Source: Candidatus Protistibacter heckmannii (GTDB taxonomy: Bacteria > Pseudomonadota > Gammaproteobacteria > Burkholderiales > Burkholderiaceae). From it: a stretch of DNA of 64,000 nucleotides. The stretch is from the NCBI GenBank assembly GCA_025050535.1, contig JALBVF010000002.1, positions 383,640 through 447,639 of the forward strand, given 5' to 3'. Positions 20,188-31,011 of the stretch are shown in pieces (the first letter of the stretch is position 1; each line of letters opens with the position of its first letter). The translations under genes were made by a program, and so were the position numbers. The notes beneath the pieces were generated by a model. That model was not told where the DNA came from. It did not search any database and saw only the letters and a list, made by a program, of their open reading frames with translations.

Positions 20188-20691
20188 TCAGTCGAACTTG
20201 CGCGGCTTGCCGTAGCTCGTGTACTGGGCGTGGACCTAGCTGGTCTTGGCCGGACCCATGCCGGTGATCTGCACGATCACCTCTTCGTCCTTCGCACCAT
20301 CGAAATGCACGGCGCCGGCCGGATGGATCATGAAGCTGCCGGGCTTGAGGCCGATGGTCTTGTCCGGGTCTCAGTCGCCGGCGGTGCCGGTGTACCAGGT
20401 GCCCTTGACGACGACGAGGGTGCGGTCCTGATCGTGGGCGTGAGGCGCGCTCATTATGCTGGGTGGGAAGGTGTTGCGCACGACGTAGAGGCCGGGCTTG
20501 GACGGGTCGCCGTAGAGCACGACGTTCTTCACGCCCAGATCGTTGACGGTGCGCCAGGCGATCTGTTCGGGCGCGAAGTGCACGAAGCCCTTGGCGTCGG
20601 TCTCAGCGCGCGCGGCCAGCGCCAGCGCGCAGACCGCGGCGAGCAGGACGGAAAGCGCATGGGAAATGGAAATGGGATGGCTGGCAAGCAT
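20188..20691 (-). pseudogene. Secreted cupin-domain protein, two in-frame stops
   Basis: The frame encodes a signal peptide (ISHALSVLLAAVCALALAAR) and a single cupin domain with PHAHDQDRTLVVVKG and, further on, KPGSFMIHPAGAVHFDGA, the two metal-binding cupin motifs. The frame is interrupted by TGA at about 20371 and TAG at about 20236. The protein sequence stays coherent beyond both stops, up to the final stop at 20188. Small periplasmic cupins of this type are common in betaproteobacteria, with no firm function. The gene is almost certainly dead unless both stops are misread. Confidence 0.8.
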
Positions 20692-20793
20692 GTCTGTCTC
20701 CGGATCGTTTTTATATTGAGAGGTGCTGCGACTGCCATTGCGACTACGACTGCCACTACCGCGAGGCGCCGCCCGCCGCCGCCGCGATGCGGC

Positions 20794-21669
20794 TTAGATG
20801 AAGCCGTGCTCCGCCGCGGGGAAGGTGCCGGCCTTGACCTCGGCCACGTAGCCCGAGACGGCGGCCTGCACCGAATCCTTGCCCTGCATGAAGTTCTTGA
20901 CGAATTTGGCGGTGTGGCCGGGGAAGACGCCCAGCATGTCGTGCATGACCAGAACCTGGCCCGAGCAGCCGGCGCCGGCGCCGATGCCGATGGTGGGGAT
21001 GTGCAGCGCCTTGGTGACTTCCTCGCCCAGGGGGGAGGGGATGGCCTCGATCACGATCATCTGCGCGCCCGCGTCCTGCACGGCCTGCGCGTCGGCGATC
21101 AGCCGCTGCGCTTCCTCTGGCTTCTTGGCCTGCACCCGGAAGCCTCCCAGGGCGTGCACCGACTGCGGCGTGAGGCCGACGTGGGCGCAGACCGGCACGC
21201 TGCGCTCCACCAGGAAGCGGATCGTGGGCGCGACCCAGGCGCCGCCTTCCACCTTGACCATCTGCGCACCCGCGCGCATGAGCTTCACGGCGTTGTCGAA
21301 GGCGGACTCTGGCGTGCCGTAGCTGCCGAAGGGCATGTCCGTGATCAGGAAGCAGCCGCGGTTGCCGCGCGCCACGCAGGCGGTGTGATAGGTGATGTCG
21401 TCGATGGTGACCGGCAAGGTGGTGCTCTGTCCCTGCACGACGTTGCCCAGCGAATCGCCCACCAGAATGGTGTCGACGCCGCACTGGCCCATCAGCGAGG
21501 AGAAGCTCGCGTCGTAGCAGGTGAGCATGGCGATTTTCTCGCCGCGCGCGTACATGGCCTGGATCTGGCGGATGGTCGTCGCGGGGCGGCCGGGAGGCAC
21601 CGAGGTGGAGGCCGAGGTCGACATCGGCGAGGGTGCGGAGCCGGGGTCCTGGAGATAGCTCATGGTCAT
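20794..21669 (-). CDS. panB: 3-methyl-2-oxobutanoate hydroxymethyltransferase
   Basis: PanB transfers a hydroxymethyl group from methylenetetrahydrofolate to ketoisovalerate, the first committed step to pantothenate. The 291-residue protein has [31 protein letters not shown], the active-site region [18 protein letters not shown] and [21 protein letters not shown]. Either ATG 21669 (overlapping the folK stop by four bases) or ATG 21663 can serve as start. It is the last gene of the minus-strand operon that begins with the permease and hda. Intact. Confidence 0.95.
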   Translation of the reverse strand: MTMSYLQDPGSAPSPMSTSASTSVPPGRPATTIRQIQAMYARGEKIAMLTCYDASFSSLMGQCGVDTILVGDSLGNVVQGQSTTLPVTIDDITYHTACVARGNRGCFLITDMPFGSYGTPESAFDNAVKLMRAGAQMVKVEGGAWVAPTIRFLVERSVPVCAHVGLTPQSVHALGGFRVQAKKPEEAQRLIADAQAVQDAGAQMIVIEAIPSPLGEEVTKALHIPTIGIGAGAGCSGQVLVMHDMLGVFPGHTAKFVKNFMQGKDSVQAAVSGYVAEVKAGTFPAAEHGFI

Positions 21670-22178
21670 CCTTTTCGGCAGGGGCAGCAGCCGGGGGAGA
21701 TCTTTTCGATGGCCTGCATGGCGAGCGTGGGCTGGGAGAGCAGCTCGCAGACGTTGCGGTCCAGGCCGGGAATCACCAGCTTGGGATCGAGTTCGGGCAG
21801 CGGCGCGAGCACGAAGGCGCGCTTGGTGAGACGCGGATGCGGCACGGTCAGGTCTTCTTCAGCGAGGGTCTGGTCGCCGTAGAGCAGGAGGTCGATGTCG
21901 AGGGTGCGGGAGGCGTGGTGGTAGTGGCGTTCGCGGCCGAAGTGCGATTCGACCAGATGGCAGGCGGCGAGCAGTTGGCGCGGACTCAGCGCGGTCTGCA
22001 CCGCGACCACCGAGTTGTAGTACTCCGGGCCCGGCGCGTTCACCGGCGCCGTGAGGTACAGGCCGGACTTGGCGATGACGGTGATGTCGGTCTGCTGGGC
22101 GAGGCAGATCACCGCGTCTTTCAGCGTTTGCCCGGCGTCGCCCAGGTTGGCGCCCAATCCAAGATAGGCCAGCGTCAT
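21666..22178 (-). CDS. folK: 2-amino-4-hydroxy-6-hydroxymethyldihydropteridine diphosphokinase
   Basis: FolK (HPPK) pyrophosphorylates the pterin precursor in folate synthesis. The 170-residue product starts [20 protein letters not shown] and has [13 protein letters not shown] and the signature [12 protein letters not shown], followed by [13 protein letters not shown]. The start at 22178 overlaps the pcnB stop by four bases (ATGA), and its stop overlaps the panB start in the same way, so translation is coupled along the operon. Confidence 0.95.
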   Translation of the reverse strand: MTLAYLGLGANLGDAGQTLKDAVICLAQQTDITVIAKSGLYLTAPVNAPGPEYYNSVVAVQTALSPRQLLAACHLVESHFGRERHYHHASRTLDIDLLLYGDQTLAEEDLTVPHPRLTKRAFVLAPLPELDPKLVIPGLDRNVCELLSQPTLAMQAIEKISPGCCPCRKG

Positions 22179-23722
22179 TGCACGTTGCCCTCCGAAGACG
22201 GACCCGATTCGGGGTCCGTCTTCGGAGCTAATGTAGCGGAATTTTCCCCGCTGCGCTTGCGCCGCGGGCGGCGTTTGCACCCGCTCCCGCCGGCCGCCGC
22301 GCCGCCGCCAGAGCCTTCGATCTGCCGGCCGGTCTTGAGCAGCTCTTCGCGCTCGTCGGGGTCGGCGTCCTGGAAGTCGGTCCACCACTTGCCCAGGGCT
22401 TCGGGCAGTTCGCCCGATTCGCAGCGCAGCCGCAGGAAGTCGTAGCCGGCGCGAAAGCGCTGGGCTTCGAGCAGGCGCAGCGGCATGCGTCCGCCGATGC
22501 GCTCGAAGCGCGGCTGCATCGACCAGATCTCTTTCATGTCGCCGACGTGGCGGCGCTGGATGGCGAGCTTCTCGGTCTGCGAATCGAGCACGTCGTCCAT
22601 GGCAGCGTGCAGCGAGGGGATGGGCGTTTCGCCGGCGGCCTTGCGGACGTTCCAGCGTTCGAGCACCTGGTGCCAGAGCAGCGAGGCAAAGAGGAAGCCC
22701 GGCGAGACGGGCTTGCCGGCGGCGATGCGGCGGTCGGTGTTGGCGAGCGAGAGCTGCACGAAGCGCTCGCCCATGGGCTGCTCGAGCACCACGTCGAGCA
22801 GCGGCAGCAGGCCTTCCTGCAGGCCCGCCTGGCGCAGTTGCTGCATCGACGCCCAGGCGTGGCCAGAGAGCAGCAGCTTGAGCATTTCGTCGAAGAGCCG
22901 CGAGCTGGGTACGTCGTGGATGAGGTTGGCCAGTTGGGGGATCGGCGCGTCGGTGTCCGGTTCGATGGTGAAGCCGGTCTTGGCGGCGAAGCGCACCACG
23001 CGCAACATGCGCACGGGGTCTTCGCGGTAGCGCGTGACCGGGTCGCCGATCATGCGCAGGGTTCGCGCGCGCATGTCCGCCATGCCGCCGTGGTAGTCGT
23101 GCACGGTCTGGGTGGCGGGGTCGTAGTACATCGCGTTGATGGTGAAGTCGCGCCGCGCCGCGTCCTCGGCCTGGCTGCCCCAGACGTTGTCGCGCAGCAC
23201 GCGGCCGCTGGCATTGGTGGCGTGGCTGTGCGCGTCGAGCTCGCCCTTGCGGCCGCGCTTGCCGGCGGCGAGGTTTGGCACCTGGGCGCTGGCGTCGGCG
23301 TCGACGAGGGCGCGGAAGGTCGAGACTTCGATGATTTCCTGCTCACGCCCGCCGTAGAAGTTGACGTGCACGATCTGGAAGCGCCGGCCGATCAGGCGCG
23401 AGCGGCGGAACAGCGCGGTGACCTGCTCGGGCGTGGCGCTGGTGGCGACGTCGAAGTCCTTGGGCGCGATGCCCAGCAGCAGGTCGCGCACGGCGCCGCC
23501 GACGATGAAGGCCTGATGGCCCGCCTGCTGCAGGGTGCTGGTGACTTTGACGGCATTGCGCGAGATGAGCGAGGGGTCGATGTGATGCTTGGAGGCCTCG
23601 ATGATCTTGGCCTCGCTGCGCAGGGACGAGCCGCCCTTGCCCCGGCCCTTGGCGGGCTTTTCGGATTTGGCGGCGGCTTCGCCGTCCTGGCCGAAGAGCT
23701 TGCGGATCAGCTTGGTGATCAC
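22175..23722 (-). CDS. pcnB: Poly(A) polymerase I
   Basis: PcnB adds 3' poly(A) tails to RNAs and so promotes their decay. The product from GTG 23722 is 515 residues. It has a Lys-rich N-terminal extension and the nucleotidyltransferase signature GGAVRDLLLGIAPKDFDVAT near residue 74, which marks the Pol I-like rather than the CCA-adding branch by context. RRDFTINAMYYDP and RLFDEMLKLLLSGHA follow. The C-terminus is basic (RPRRKRSGE). The GTG overlaps the stop of the HAD gene by four bases; no ATG lies near. Confidence 0.93.
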   Translation of the reverse strand: MITKLIRKLFGQDGEAAAKSEKPAKGRGKGGSSLRSEAKIIEASKHHIDPSLISRNAVKVTSTLQQAGHQAFIVGGAVRDLLLGIAPKDFDVATSATPEQVTALFRRSRLIGRRFQIVHVNFYGGREQEIIEVSTFRALVDADASAQVPNLAAGKRGRKGELDAHSHATNASGRVLRDNVWGSQAEDAARRDFTINAMYYDPATQTVHDYHGGMADMRARTLRMIGDPVTRYREDPVRMLRVVRFAAKTGFTIEPDTDAPIPQLANLIHDVPSSRLFDEMLKLLLSGHAWASMQQLRQAGLQEGLLPLLDVVLEQPMGERFVQLSLANTDRRIAAGKPVSPGFLFASLLWHQVLERWNVRKAAGETPIPSLHAAMDDVLDSQTEKLAIQRRHVGDMKEIWSMQPRFERIGGRMPLRLLEAQRFRAGYDFLRLRCESGELPEALGKWWTDFQDADPDEREELLKTGRQIEGSGGGAAAGGSGCKRRPRRKRSGENSATLAPKTDPESGPSSEGNVQ

Positions 23723-24393
23723 GGGAACAGCTCCAGCACGGGCCAGCCGCGCACCTGGGAGAGCGAGCGCAGCCGCTCGTCGGGATTGGTTGCCACGGGA
23801 TGGGTGACCTTCTCGAGCAGCGGCATGTCGTTGGCCGAATCGGAATAGAAATGCGAGGCGCCGAAGCTGCCCCAGTCCAGGCCCAGGGAATGCAGCCAGT
23901 CCTCGCAGCGCGTCACCTTGCCTTCGCGGAAATTGGGCAGGCCTTCCACCTCGCCGGTGAAGCGTGCGCCGTCGGTGGCGGGCTCGGTGGCGAGCAGATG
24001 CTCCACGCCGAAGAGTGCGGCGATCGGGCCGGTGACGAAGCTGTTGGTCGCGGTGACCACGGCGGTCAGGTCGCCAGCCTTGCGGTGGCGCTCGACCAGA
24101 TCGCGGGCCTGGGGCTTGATCTCGGGCAAGATGATCTCGTCCATGAATTGTTTGTGCCAGGCGGCGAGCTGCTCGCGCGGATAGGCGGCGAGGGGCGCCA
24201 GCGCGAAGCGCAGGAAGCCGTGGATTTCGAGCTTGCCGTCCTTGTACTCCTGATAGAACTGCTCGTTCTTTCGCGCGTATTCTTCGGCGTCGACCGAGCC
24301 GATGCGGGTCAGGAAGCGGCCCCACTCATGGTCGCTGTCGATGGGCAGCAAGGTGTGGTCCAGGTCGAAGAGGGCGAGATTGCGGGCGGCCAT
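23719..24393 (-). CDS. HAD-IB family hydrolase (phosphoserine phosphatase-like)
   Basis: This haloacid dehalogenase-fold phosphatase of about 224 residues has motif I LALFDLDHTLLP, motif II VTATNSF, and a motif III-IV end with HFYSDSANDMPLLE. It belongs to the SerB-like HAD-IB group. In related bacteria, members adjacent to pcnB are annotated only as HAD hydrolases or histidinol-phosphatase-like, so I assign no substrate. The frame is open upstream to a TTG at 24417, but ATG 24393 places motif I at the usual distance from the start. It lies in the hda-pcnB operon. Confidence 0.88.
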   Translation of the reverse strand: MAARNLALFDLDHTLLPIDSDHEWGRFLTRIGSVDAEEYARKNEQFYQEYKDGKLEIHGFLRFALAPLAAYPREQLAAWHKQFMDEIILPEIKPQARDLVERHRKAGDLTAVVTATNSFVTGPIAALFGVEHLLATEPATDGARFTGEVEGLPNFREGKVTRCEDWLHSLGLDWGSFGASHFYSDSANDMPLLEKVTHPVATNPDERLRSLSQVRGWPVLELFP

Positions 24394-24516
24394 GGGCGGC
24401 GGAACGTACTGCGTCAATGCTGTGCGGAAACCGGTGAGTAAACGATAAGGGCTTGAATTTCAGGCCCGGATTGTACCCGAACTGGCCATTTCGCCCGACT
24501 TGCCGCCGAGCCCCGC

Positions 24517-25230
24517 TCAGGCCCCGGCGGCCCAGATTTCCTTAAGCAGGTCGCGGACCAGCGGCAGAGTGATGGCACGCTTTTTTTCCAGGGAATAGGT
24601 GTCCAGGGCGTCGAGCAGGCCCATTAGGCTGGGCAGGTCGCGGCGGAAGTGGGTGAGCAGCCAGACGGGCACGTCAGCCGAGAGGTTCAGGCCGCGGTCG
24701 TGGGTGGCCTGGCGCAGGGCGGCGATCTTTCCCTCGTCGCTCAGGGTCTGGACGCGGTGCACCATGCCCCAGCCCAGGCGGCTGCGCAGGTCCTCGCGCA
24801 GGGTCTGGGTGAGCGAGAGGGGCGCGCCGGGGCCGGCGGCGACCAGGCCGTGGCCGGGCTGGGCGAGCACCTCGTTGTAGAGCCGGAACAGGGCCATCTG
24901 GCGGCCGGCGTCGAGCTGGTCGACGTCGTCCACCGCGTAGAGGGCGGCGTCGGGACTTAAGTCGAATTCGGCGATGGAGCTGTGTGGACCGAGATAGCGC
25001 GCGCCCAGGCTCAGCTCCTGGGTTTCGGCGCAGCAGGCCTGCAGCAGATGGCTGCGGCCGCTGCCGGGCTCGCCCCAGAGATAGATCATGCGCTGGCCCA
25101 GGGCGCGGTCGCCGATGGCCAGCCATTCGGGCAGCGCGCGCAGCGCCGTCAGCGCCTCGCTGTTGGCGCCGCGGACGAAATTGGAGAAGCGGGCTGGCGG
25201 CGGCGTGCCCAGGTCGAGTGCAAGCTGCAT
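24517..25230 (-). CDS. hda: DnaA regulatory inactivator Hda
   Basis: Hda is a DnaA-like AAA+ protein that, with the beta clamp, triggers ATP hydrolysis by DnaA and prevents re-initiation of replication. The 237-residue product begins MQLALDLGTPPPARFSNFV, which includes the clamp-binding region, and has a P-loop LWGEPGSGRSHLLQAC. The usual Lys is Arg, as in other Hda proteins. LYAVDDVDQLD serves as Walker B. It starts four bases after the permease gene stop and about 100 bases before the HAD gene. Confidence 0.93.
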   Translation of the reverse strand: MQLALDLGTPPPARFSNFVRGANSEALTALRALPEWLAIGDRALGQRMIYLWGEPGSGRSHLLQACCAETQELSLGARYLGPHSSIAEFDLSPDAALYAVDDVDQLDAGRQMALFRLYNEVLAQPGHGLVAAGPGAPLSLTQTLREDLRSRLGWGMVHRVQTLSDEGKIAALRQATHDRGLNLSADVPVWLLTHFRRDLPSLMGLLDALDTYSLEKKRAITLPLVRDLLKEIWAAGA

Positions 25231-25233
25231 CCG

Positions 25234-26046
25234 TTAGCCGTTGTAGAACTCGCTGTCCAGATAGCTCCTGCGCAAGCGCCGCAGCAAGACGAGCAGCTCG
25301 CCGAAGGCCAGCAGCAGGGTCACGGAATAGTAGGTGGCGAGCACGACCATCACGGGCAGTTGTCCGCGCAGGTATTGCGAGAGCACTTCGTCGACCTCGC
25401 CGGCCAGACCCACGGTCTCGGCGCGCCAGCGCGGCGGGATGGCGCCGCGCACGTTGCGGATGAATTTGTGCCAGTCGGTCAGCAGGTAGTAGAGCACCAG
25501 GGGCATGAGGAAGACGGTGGCCAATGTGGCGATGGCCGCCGAGCCGGAGACGTGCAGCGTGGCCAGCAGGCGGTTGGCGATGTCCTCGGGGCTGGCGGCG
25601 ATCTGCTCGGTGGCCAGGGTGCGCAGGCCGGGGAAGTCCAGGCGCATGTGGATGCCGAGTTCGGCGAGCTTGGGGCTCAGGAACTGGTCGAGCCGGGTGA
25701 GCAGCGCGGGGATCTGCTGGCGCATCGCCGGGATCTCATGCTGGAGCACGGAGATCGCGAGCAGGGTCAGGGCGGCCACGGCGAAGGCCAGGGCCACGAT
25801 CATCAGCAGCGTGCCCAGGGGGCGCGGCAGTCCGCGCCGCTCCAGCGCGTCCACGCCCGGATTGAGCATGTAGGCGAGGATCGCGGCGAAGGCGAAGGGC
25901 GTGAGCATGGGCCCGAGCGCATAGAACAGACAGCCCAGTGCCAGGACTCCGGCGATCCAGAGCAGGGTGCGGCCCGGCGTCAGGGCGGACCCCTCGGGGC
26001 CCTCTTGCTCGGCTTGGTCTTGCGGCGCTCCCGGTGCTTGGCTCAT
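25234..26046 (-). CDS. AI-2E/PerM-family permease with an internal deletion
   Basis: The product from ATG 26046 is 270 residues, where AI-2E family permeases are usually about 350. The first part is normal: membrane segments around [20 protein letters not shown] and IMVALAFA-like stretches, then the long periplasmic region and [15 protein letters not shown]. After [20 protein letters not shown] the sequence jumps to [20 protein letters not shown]. Most of the last four conserved membrane helices are gone while the C-terminal tail is kept. The deletion is in frame, which would preserve operon translation into hda. Transport function is doubtful. Confidence 0.75.
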   Translation of the reverse strand: MSQAPGAPQDQAEQEGPEGSALTPGRTLLWIAGVLALGCLFYALGPMLTPFAFAAILAYMLNPGVDALERRGLPRPLGTLLMIVALAFAVAALTLLAISVLQHEIPAMRQQIPALLTRLDQFLSPKLAELGIHMRLDFPGLRTLATEQIAASPEDIANRLLATLHVSGSAAIATLATVFLMPLVLYYLLTDWHKFIRNVRGAIPPRWRAETVGLAGEVDEVLSQYLRGQLPVMVVLATYYSVTLLLAFGELLVLLRRLRRSYLDSEFYNG

Positions 26047-26185
26047 GTATCGCTGGTTGAACGTGGAAATCGGGTCGGAACGTCGGGGTGAAACAATGGC
26101 GGAACAGGACAATGCAGGCCAGGGAAATGGCGTATCCGCTAAAATTGCGATTTTACTTGACCCCCGCTCCCGGCGGGCACAGACA

Positions 26186-27298
<1,113 letters not shown>

Positions 27299-27324
27299 GA
27301 CGCGCCGTCCGGCGCTCTGGACGG

Positions 27325-27594
27325 CTAGCTGTACAGGTGGGCGCAGACCTGCCGGAAATTCGGGGTCTGGGCTTCCCAGTAGCCGAGTTCGCGCTGGGTG
27401 ACGCCAGAGCCCGGCTCCTTGACCTTTCTCTGCGCGGCGGCCAGCCCGTTCTCGAAGTAGACCAGGTTGACCCGCGTGCAATATCCGAATTGCGGCGCGG
27501 CGTGGAACCACAGCTCCAGCGGCGTGCGCGCCGTGCTCCATGCGCCGGCCTCGCCCAGCATCAGCGGGCTGAGCAGGACGGCGGCCGCCAGCAT
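27325..27594 (-). CDS. Small secreted hypothetical protein
   Basis: This is an 89-residue ORF. The first 19 residues look like a short signal peptide (MLAAAVLLSPLMLGEAGAW). The mature part contains two cysteines (GYCTRVN and RQVCAHLYS) and could form a disulfide. I recognise no family. It lies convergent to purM and downstream of the broken DedA-rhodanese gene. Composition is normal for the genome and the frame is clean, so it may be a real envelope protein. Confidence 0.5.
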   Translation of the reverse strand: MLAAAVLLSPLMLGEAGAWSTARTPLELWFHAAPQFGYCTRVNLVYFENGLAAAQRKVKEPGSGVTQRELGYWEAQTPNFRQVCAHLYS

Positions 27595-27768
27595 TTTCCT
27601 TATTTATTTCAAAGACTTGTCTCTGCGACTGAGCTAGGCCGCGCCTGCGCGCGCCCGGCGGTGGGCGTCTTCATGAACAGCGTGGAGCAGTGTAAGGAGA
27701 ACAGGGCGCGCCGCAGTGTGCGGCGCCGCTCGAAGGGCGCAAGAAATCTGCGGAATCCGCGGCCGCGC

Positions 27769-28457
27769 TCAGGCAAGCGCGAAACCGGCCTCGCGCCAGG
27801 CGTCGATGCCTCGGAGCAGCGGGCGCACCCGCGAGAAGCCCATCGCCATCAGCATCTTCGCGACCTTGGCCGCCGAGACCTCGTTGTGGCAGGCGCAATA
27901 GATGACCACTTACCGGTCCTTGTCCACGCAGGCCACGGCGGCATGCGGATCGACCAGCGTCACCGGCAGCGCGCCGGGGATGCGTCCGGTCCCGTGATCG
28001 GCGGCGCTGCGCACGTCGAGGATCAGCGCCGCCGCGATCAGCGCCAGGCCGATGCGGCCAAGCCGGTCGAGGGTGATCAGGGTGTCGGACACCGCGTCGC
28101 GGCCAGCGAGACGAAGCCGGGGATGAACTTGGCGATCGACAGCGACTTTGGGCCCCAGCGCAGATAGATGTTCTCGGTCTGGCGGATGCAGTTGTCGGGC
28201 GAGAGCGAGAGCCGGCAGATCTTGCGCAGCATGCGCGCGCCGTAGCGCCTGCCGATCCAGTACCAGCCCATGTCGGCAGCGAGCGCGGCCAGCACCGCGA
28301 CGAGCAGCAGCCAGGAGCCCGCCGCCGAGCCTGCCAGCGCGCTGGCGACGACCAGCGTGGGCCAGGACGGCAGGGGCAGGCTGCCCTGCTGCAGGAGGAC
28401 GTTGAGGAAGACGAAGGCCAGCCCGTATTGGGCGAGCAGGGGGATGAGGCTGTCCAT
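27769..28457 (-). pseudogene. DedA-rhodanese fusion protein, broken
   Basis: The 5' half (28457 down to about 28080) encodes a DedA/SNARE-associated membrane domain: MDSLIPLLAQYGLAFVFLNV, LPSWPTLVVASALAGSAAG, ADMGWYWIGRRYGARMLRK and SIAKFIPGFVSLAAT. It then shifts frame. The 3' half, in another frame, carries LGRIGLALIAAALILDVRSA and a rhodanese-like domain with the active-site region VVIYCACHNEVSAAKVAKML, cut by TAA at 27910-27912. Intact relatives are single fused DedA-rhodanese proteins. Here part of the last membrane helices is also missing. A frameshift, a stop and a deletion make it a pseudogene. Confidence 0.8.
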
Positions 28458-28498
28458 GGCAGGACTTGCGCCGGCGGCGCTGCGTCTCCTCGGGGCGG

Positions 28499-29010
28499 TT
28501 AGAGCGAACCGACCTTGCCGATGAAATCCATCTTGCCCAGGGGCATGCCGTTGTGGCGCAGGATGTCGTAGGCGGTGGTCAGGTGGAAGTAGAAGTTGGG
28601 CAGCGACATTCTCAGCACGTAGGAGAGCCGGGTGAAGCGCACTTCGGTGCCGCGCATCTTGATCATGACTTCCTTGTCCTCGGCGCCGTCTAACTGGGCG
28701 CGGTCGACGCTGCGCAGGAATTCCAGCGTCTTGGCGATGCGTTCCTGCAGCTCGGGGAAGGTGGTCTCGGTGTCGGGGAAGCTCGGCGGGGGGGACGCCG
28801 GCGCCGCGCGCCGCCCTTGGCGGCGTCGCTGGCGACCTGGATCTGGCCAGAGAGCGGATACATGTCCTGCGCCAGGCGGACGTTGACCAGGACCGCCGGG
28901 TCGAACTTCTTTTCCTCGGCCCAGGCGAGGGCTTTTTCGAGGATGCGGGCCATGTTTTCCAAGCCGTGGATGTAGACGGGGATGGTGACGTCGTAGAGGG
29001 ATAGGGACAT
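28499..29010 (-). pseudogene. DUF1993 family protein, frameshifted at a 7-G run
   Basis: The frame from ATG 29010 encodes a DUF1993-type start (MSLSLYDVTIPVYIHGLENM, then PLSGQIQVASDAAKGGA). It leaves frame at a run of seven G (plus strand) near 28790. The remaining family sequence (ERIAKTLEFLRSVDRAQLDG, then LPNFYFHLTTAYDILRHNGM) continues in another frame to TAA at 28499. DUF1993 proteins are soluble DinB-like helical bundles of about 170 residues with no known function. A single base change in the homopolymer would restore the full protein, so a sequencing error or slippage is possible. The IS copy at 29054 sits 44 bases upstream of the start. Confidence 0.8.
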
Positions 29011-29053
29011 TGGCCTCTCTCCAGCTTGTTGGTATTTGGGGGCTCTCACCTTA

Positions 29054-29880
29054 TTGATCCGGCAGGAAGAAGTTTTCATGCGGCGTATTTGACGCGGAGA
29101 TCCTGGAAGTAGGATTTCACGCGTTCGAGATGGGTTTCGATGAACGCCATGTGGTTCTTTGCTGCAGCGTGTAATTTGGCCTTTGTTCTGACGGGGACTC
29201 GTGTGCTGATGACATGTTTCAGGTCGGCGTTGAGTCGCTCATCCGGATTGAGCTCCGGGCTGTAGCTTGGCAGGTAAAAGACTTCGATGTCGGCTTGGTG
29301 CTCGGCAAGCCATGCCTTGACCGGCTTGCAGTGATGCACGCCGAGGTTGTCGAGGATCAGGAACACTTTCTTGCCCGCGCGCTTGCCATCGGCCACCAGC
29401 GCCTCGAAGAGCTCAATGAGCTTCTCGTGGTTAAAGGCACCATCGATGATCATCCAGCTTGCCTTGCCCTGATTGGTCACTGTGGAAATCATCGACAGCT
29501 TCTGTCGCGTACCTCTAACCGCCATCGTGACCGGGGTTTGCCCTTTGGGAGCATAACTGCGGCCCCGAACATCCGTATTCACCAACGCGGTTTCGTCACC
29601 CCAGTGAATCTCGCCACCTTCGGCCTTGGCACGCTTCTCGATGGCCGGATACTCCTGATCGATCCACTGCTTGACAGACTCCGGTCGCTGTTCGTAAGCG
29701 CGCTTGATCGGCTTTTGCGGCGTGAAACCCCATGACTCCGTATCCCTTCCGATGCAACCTCACGACCTGCTTTCGCCTCTCGTGCAGCTGCTCCAGTTTC
29801 TGGTATCGAGCGTCTTCTTTTTCTATGCCAATTCGATGCATGAAATGATAAAAAGTTAAATCTTTATATTGCCGCGTCAA
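29054..29880 (-). mobile_element. IS630-family element, copy A, internally deleted (827 bp)
   Basis: The element is bounded by TTGATCCGGCAGGAAGAAG at the left and the imperfect complement of TTGACGCGGCAATATAAAG at the right, with TA on both sides (29052-29053 and 29881-29882). TA target duplication is the mark of IS630/Tc1-type elements. It lacks about 296 bp of the 1124-bp copies, joined at ATGG/GGTTTC, so the helix-turn-helix part and the catalytic part are out of frame. The same junction occurs in copy E. Confidence 0.92.
29076..29841 (-). pseudogene. IS630 transposase, internal deletion (copy A)
   Basis: The N-terminal fragment MHRIGIEKEDARYQKLEQLH runs to YGVMG and then enters the wrong frame because about 296 bp are missing. 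The catalytic part survives as a 169-codon ORF from 29585 with GDETALVN, FLILDNLGVHH and SPELNPDERLNADL, the D, D and E regions. It differs from the full copies at shared sites with copy E (YAPKG instead of YDPKG). It cannot make a complete transposase. Confidence 0.85.
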
Positions 29881-29925
29881 TAAGAGATTTTCGATGACTT
29901 GGTTATTATCCCACCGCATAAGTGG

Positions 29926-30921
29926 CTATGCGGTCCGTGGCGGGCGGCTCCTCAGGGCTTTGTCGATTTCGGCCAGGGCGCGGGCCGTGGCGTCGGGCGC
30001 GTCGCAGGCGATGCGCACCAGCTCGGGCATGGAGCGTAGCCAGGGGAGCTGGCGCTTGGCGAGCTGGCGGGTGGCGGCCACGCCCTGCTCGCGCATCTGC
30101 ACCGGGCTGATCTCGCCGCCGAGATGGCTCCAGACCTGGCGGTAGCCGACGCAGCGGATCGAGGGCAGGTCGGGATGCAGCACGCCGAGCCCCGCGTCGG
30201 GGCCGCCGGCGCGGCGCCGGTACAGGCGCTCGACTTCGGCGACGAGCCCCTGCTCGAGCATCTGGTCGAAGCGCGCGGCGATGCGCGCATGCAGCCAGGC
30301 GCGGTCGGCGGGCTCCATGGCGATTGGCAGGAAGGCGGGCGTGTCTGACGCCTTGGTCTTCTCGACGCGGATCAGTTCGGTCATGGTCTTACCGCTGATC
30401 TCGATGATCTCCAGCGCGCGCTGGATGCGCTGGGCGTCCTTGGGCTGGAGCCGCCGCGCGGTGTCGGGGTCGAGCGCGGCCAGGCGCGCGTGCATCGCCA
30501 GCCAGCCGGCCTTGGCGGCCTCGGCTTCGAGGCGTTCGCGCACGGCGGGATCGGCCTGCGGCAGGTCGTGCAGGCCTTCGGTCAGGGCGCGGTAGTAGAG
30601 CAGGGTGCCGCCGACCACGAGGGGGATCTTGCCGCGCGCGCGGATGCCGGCGATGGCGACCAGGGCTTCGGCGGCGAACTGCGCGGCCGAATACGACTGG
30701 ACGGGATCGATGATGTCGAGCAGATGGTGGGGGACCGCCGCGCGCTCCTCGGGCGTGGGCTTAGCGGTGCCGATGTCCATGCCGCGGTAGACCTGGGCGG
30801 AGTCGAGGCTGACGATCTCGATGGGATGGCGCGCGGCGGCAGCCATGGCGGCGGCGCTCTTGCCTGAGGCGGTGGGCCCGAGCAGGCAGACGACGGGGGG
30901 AGCGGCGCCGGCGGCGCTCAT
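29926..30921 (-). CDS. miaA: tRNA dimethylallyltransferase
   Basis: MiaA transfers a dimethylallyl group to N6 of A37 in tRNAs that read codons starting with U. The 331-residue protein has the P-loop [15 protein letters not shown], the substrate motif [38 protein letters not shown], and [14 protein letters not shown] near the C-terminus. It follows mutL on the same strand by about 90 bases, the usual mutL-miaA order. The IS copy A lies 46 bases beyond its stop. Intact. Confidence 0.95.
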   Translation of the reverse strand: MSAAGAAPPVVCLLGPTASGKSAAAMAAAARHPIEIVSLDSAQVYRGMDIGTAKPTPEERAAVPHHLLDIIDPVQSYSAAQFAAEALVAIAGIRARGKIPLVVGGTLLYYRALTEGLHDLPQADPAVRERLEAEAAKAGWLAMHARLAALDPDTARRLQPKDAQRIQRALEIIEISGKTMTELIRVEKTKASDTPAFLPIAMEPADRAWLHARIAARFDQMLEQGLVAEVERLYRRRAGGPDAGLGVLHPDLPSIRCVGYRQVWSHLGGEISPVQMREQGVAATRQLAKRQLPWLRSMPELVRIACDAPDATARALAEIDKALRSRPPRTA

Positions 30922-31011
30922 GCCGGGCGGCCTGCGCCGCGCGCACGCCCACTGGATACACGGCGCGGCGGATCCGTGTTGACCGCCTGGGAGAGCAACG
31001 CGTCGGCCACC

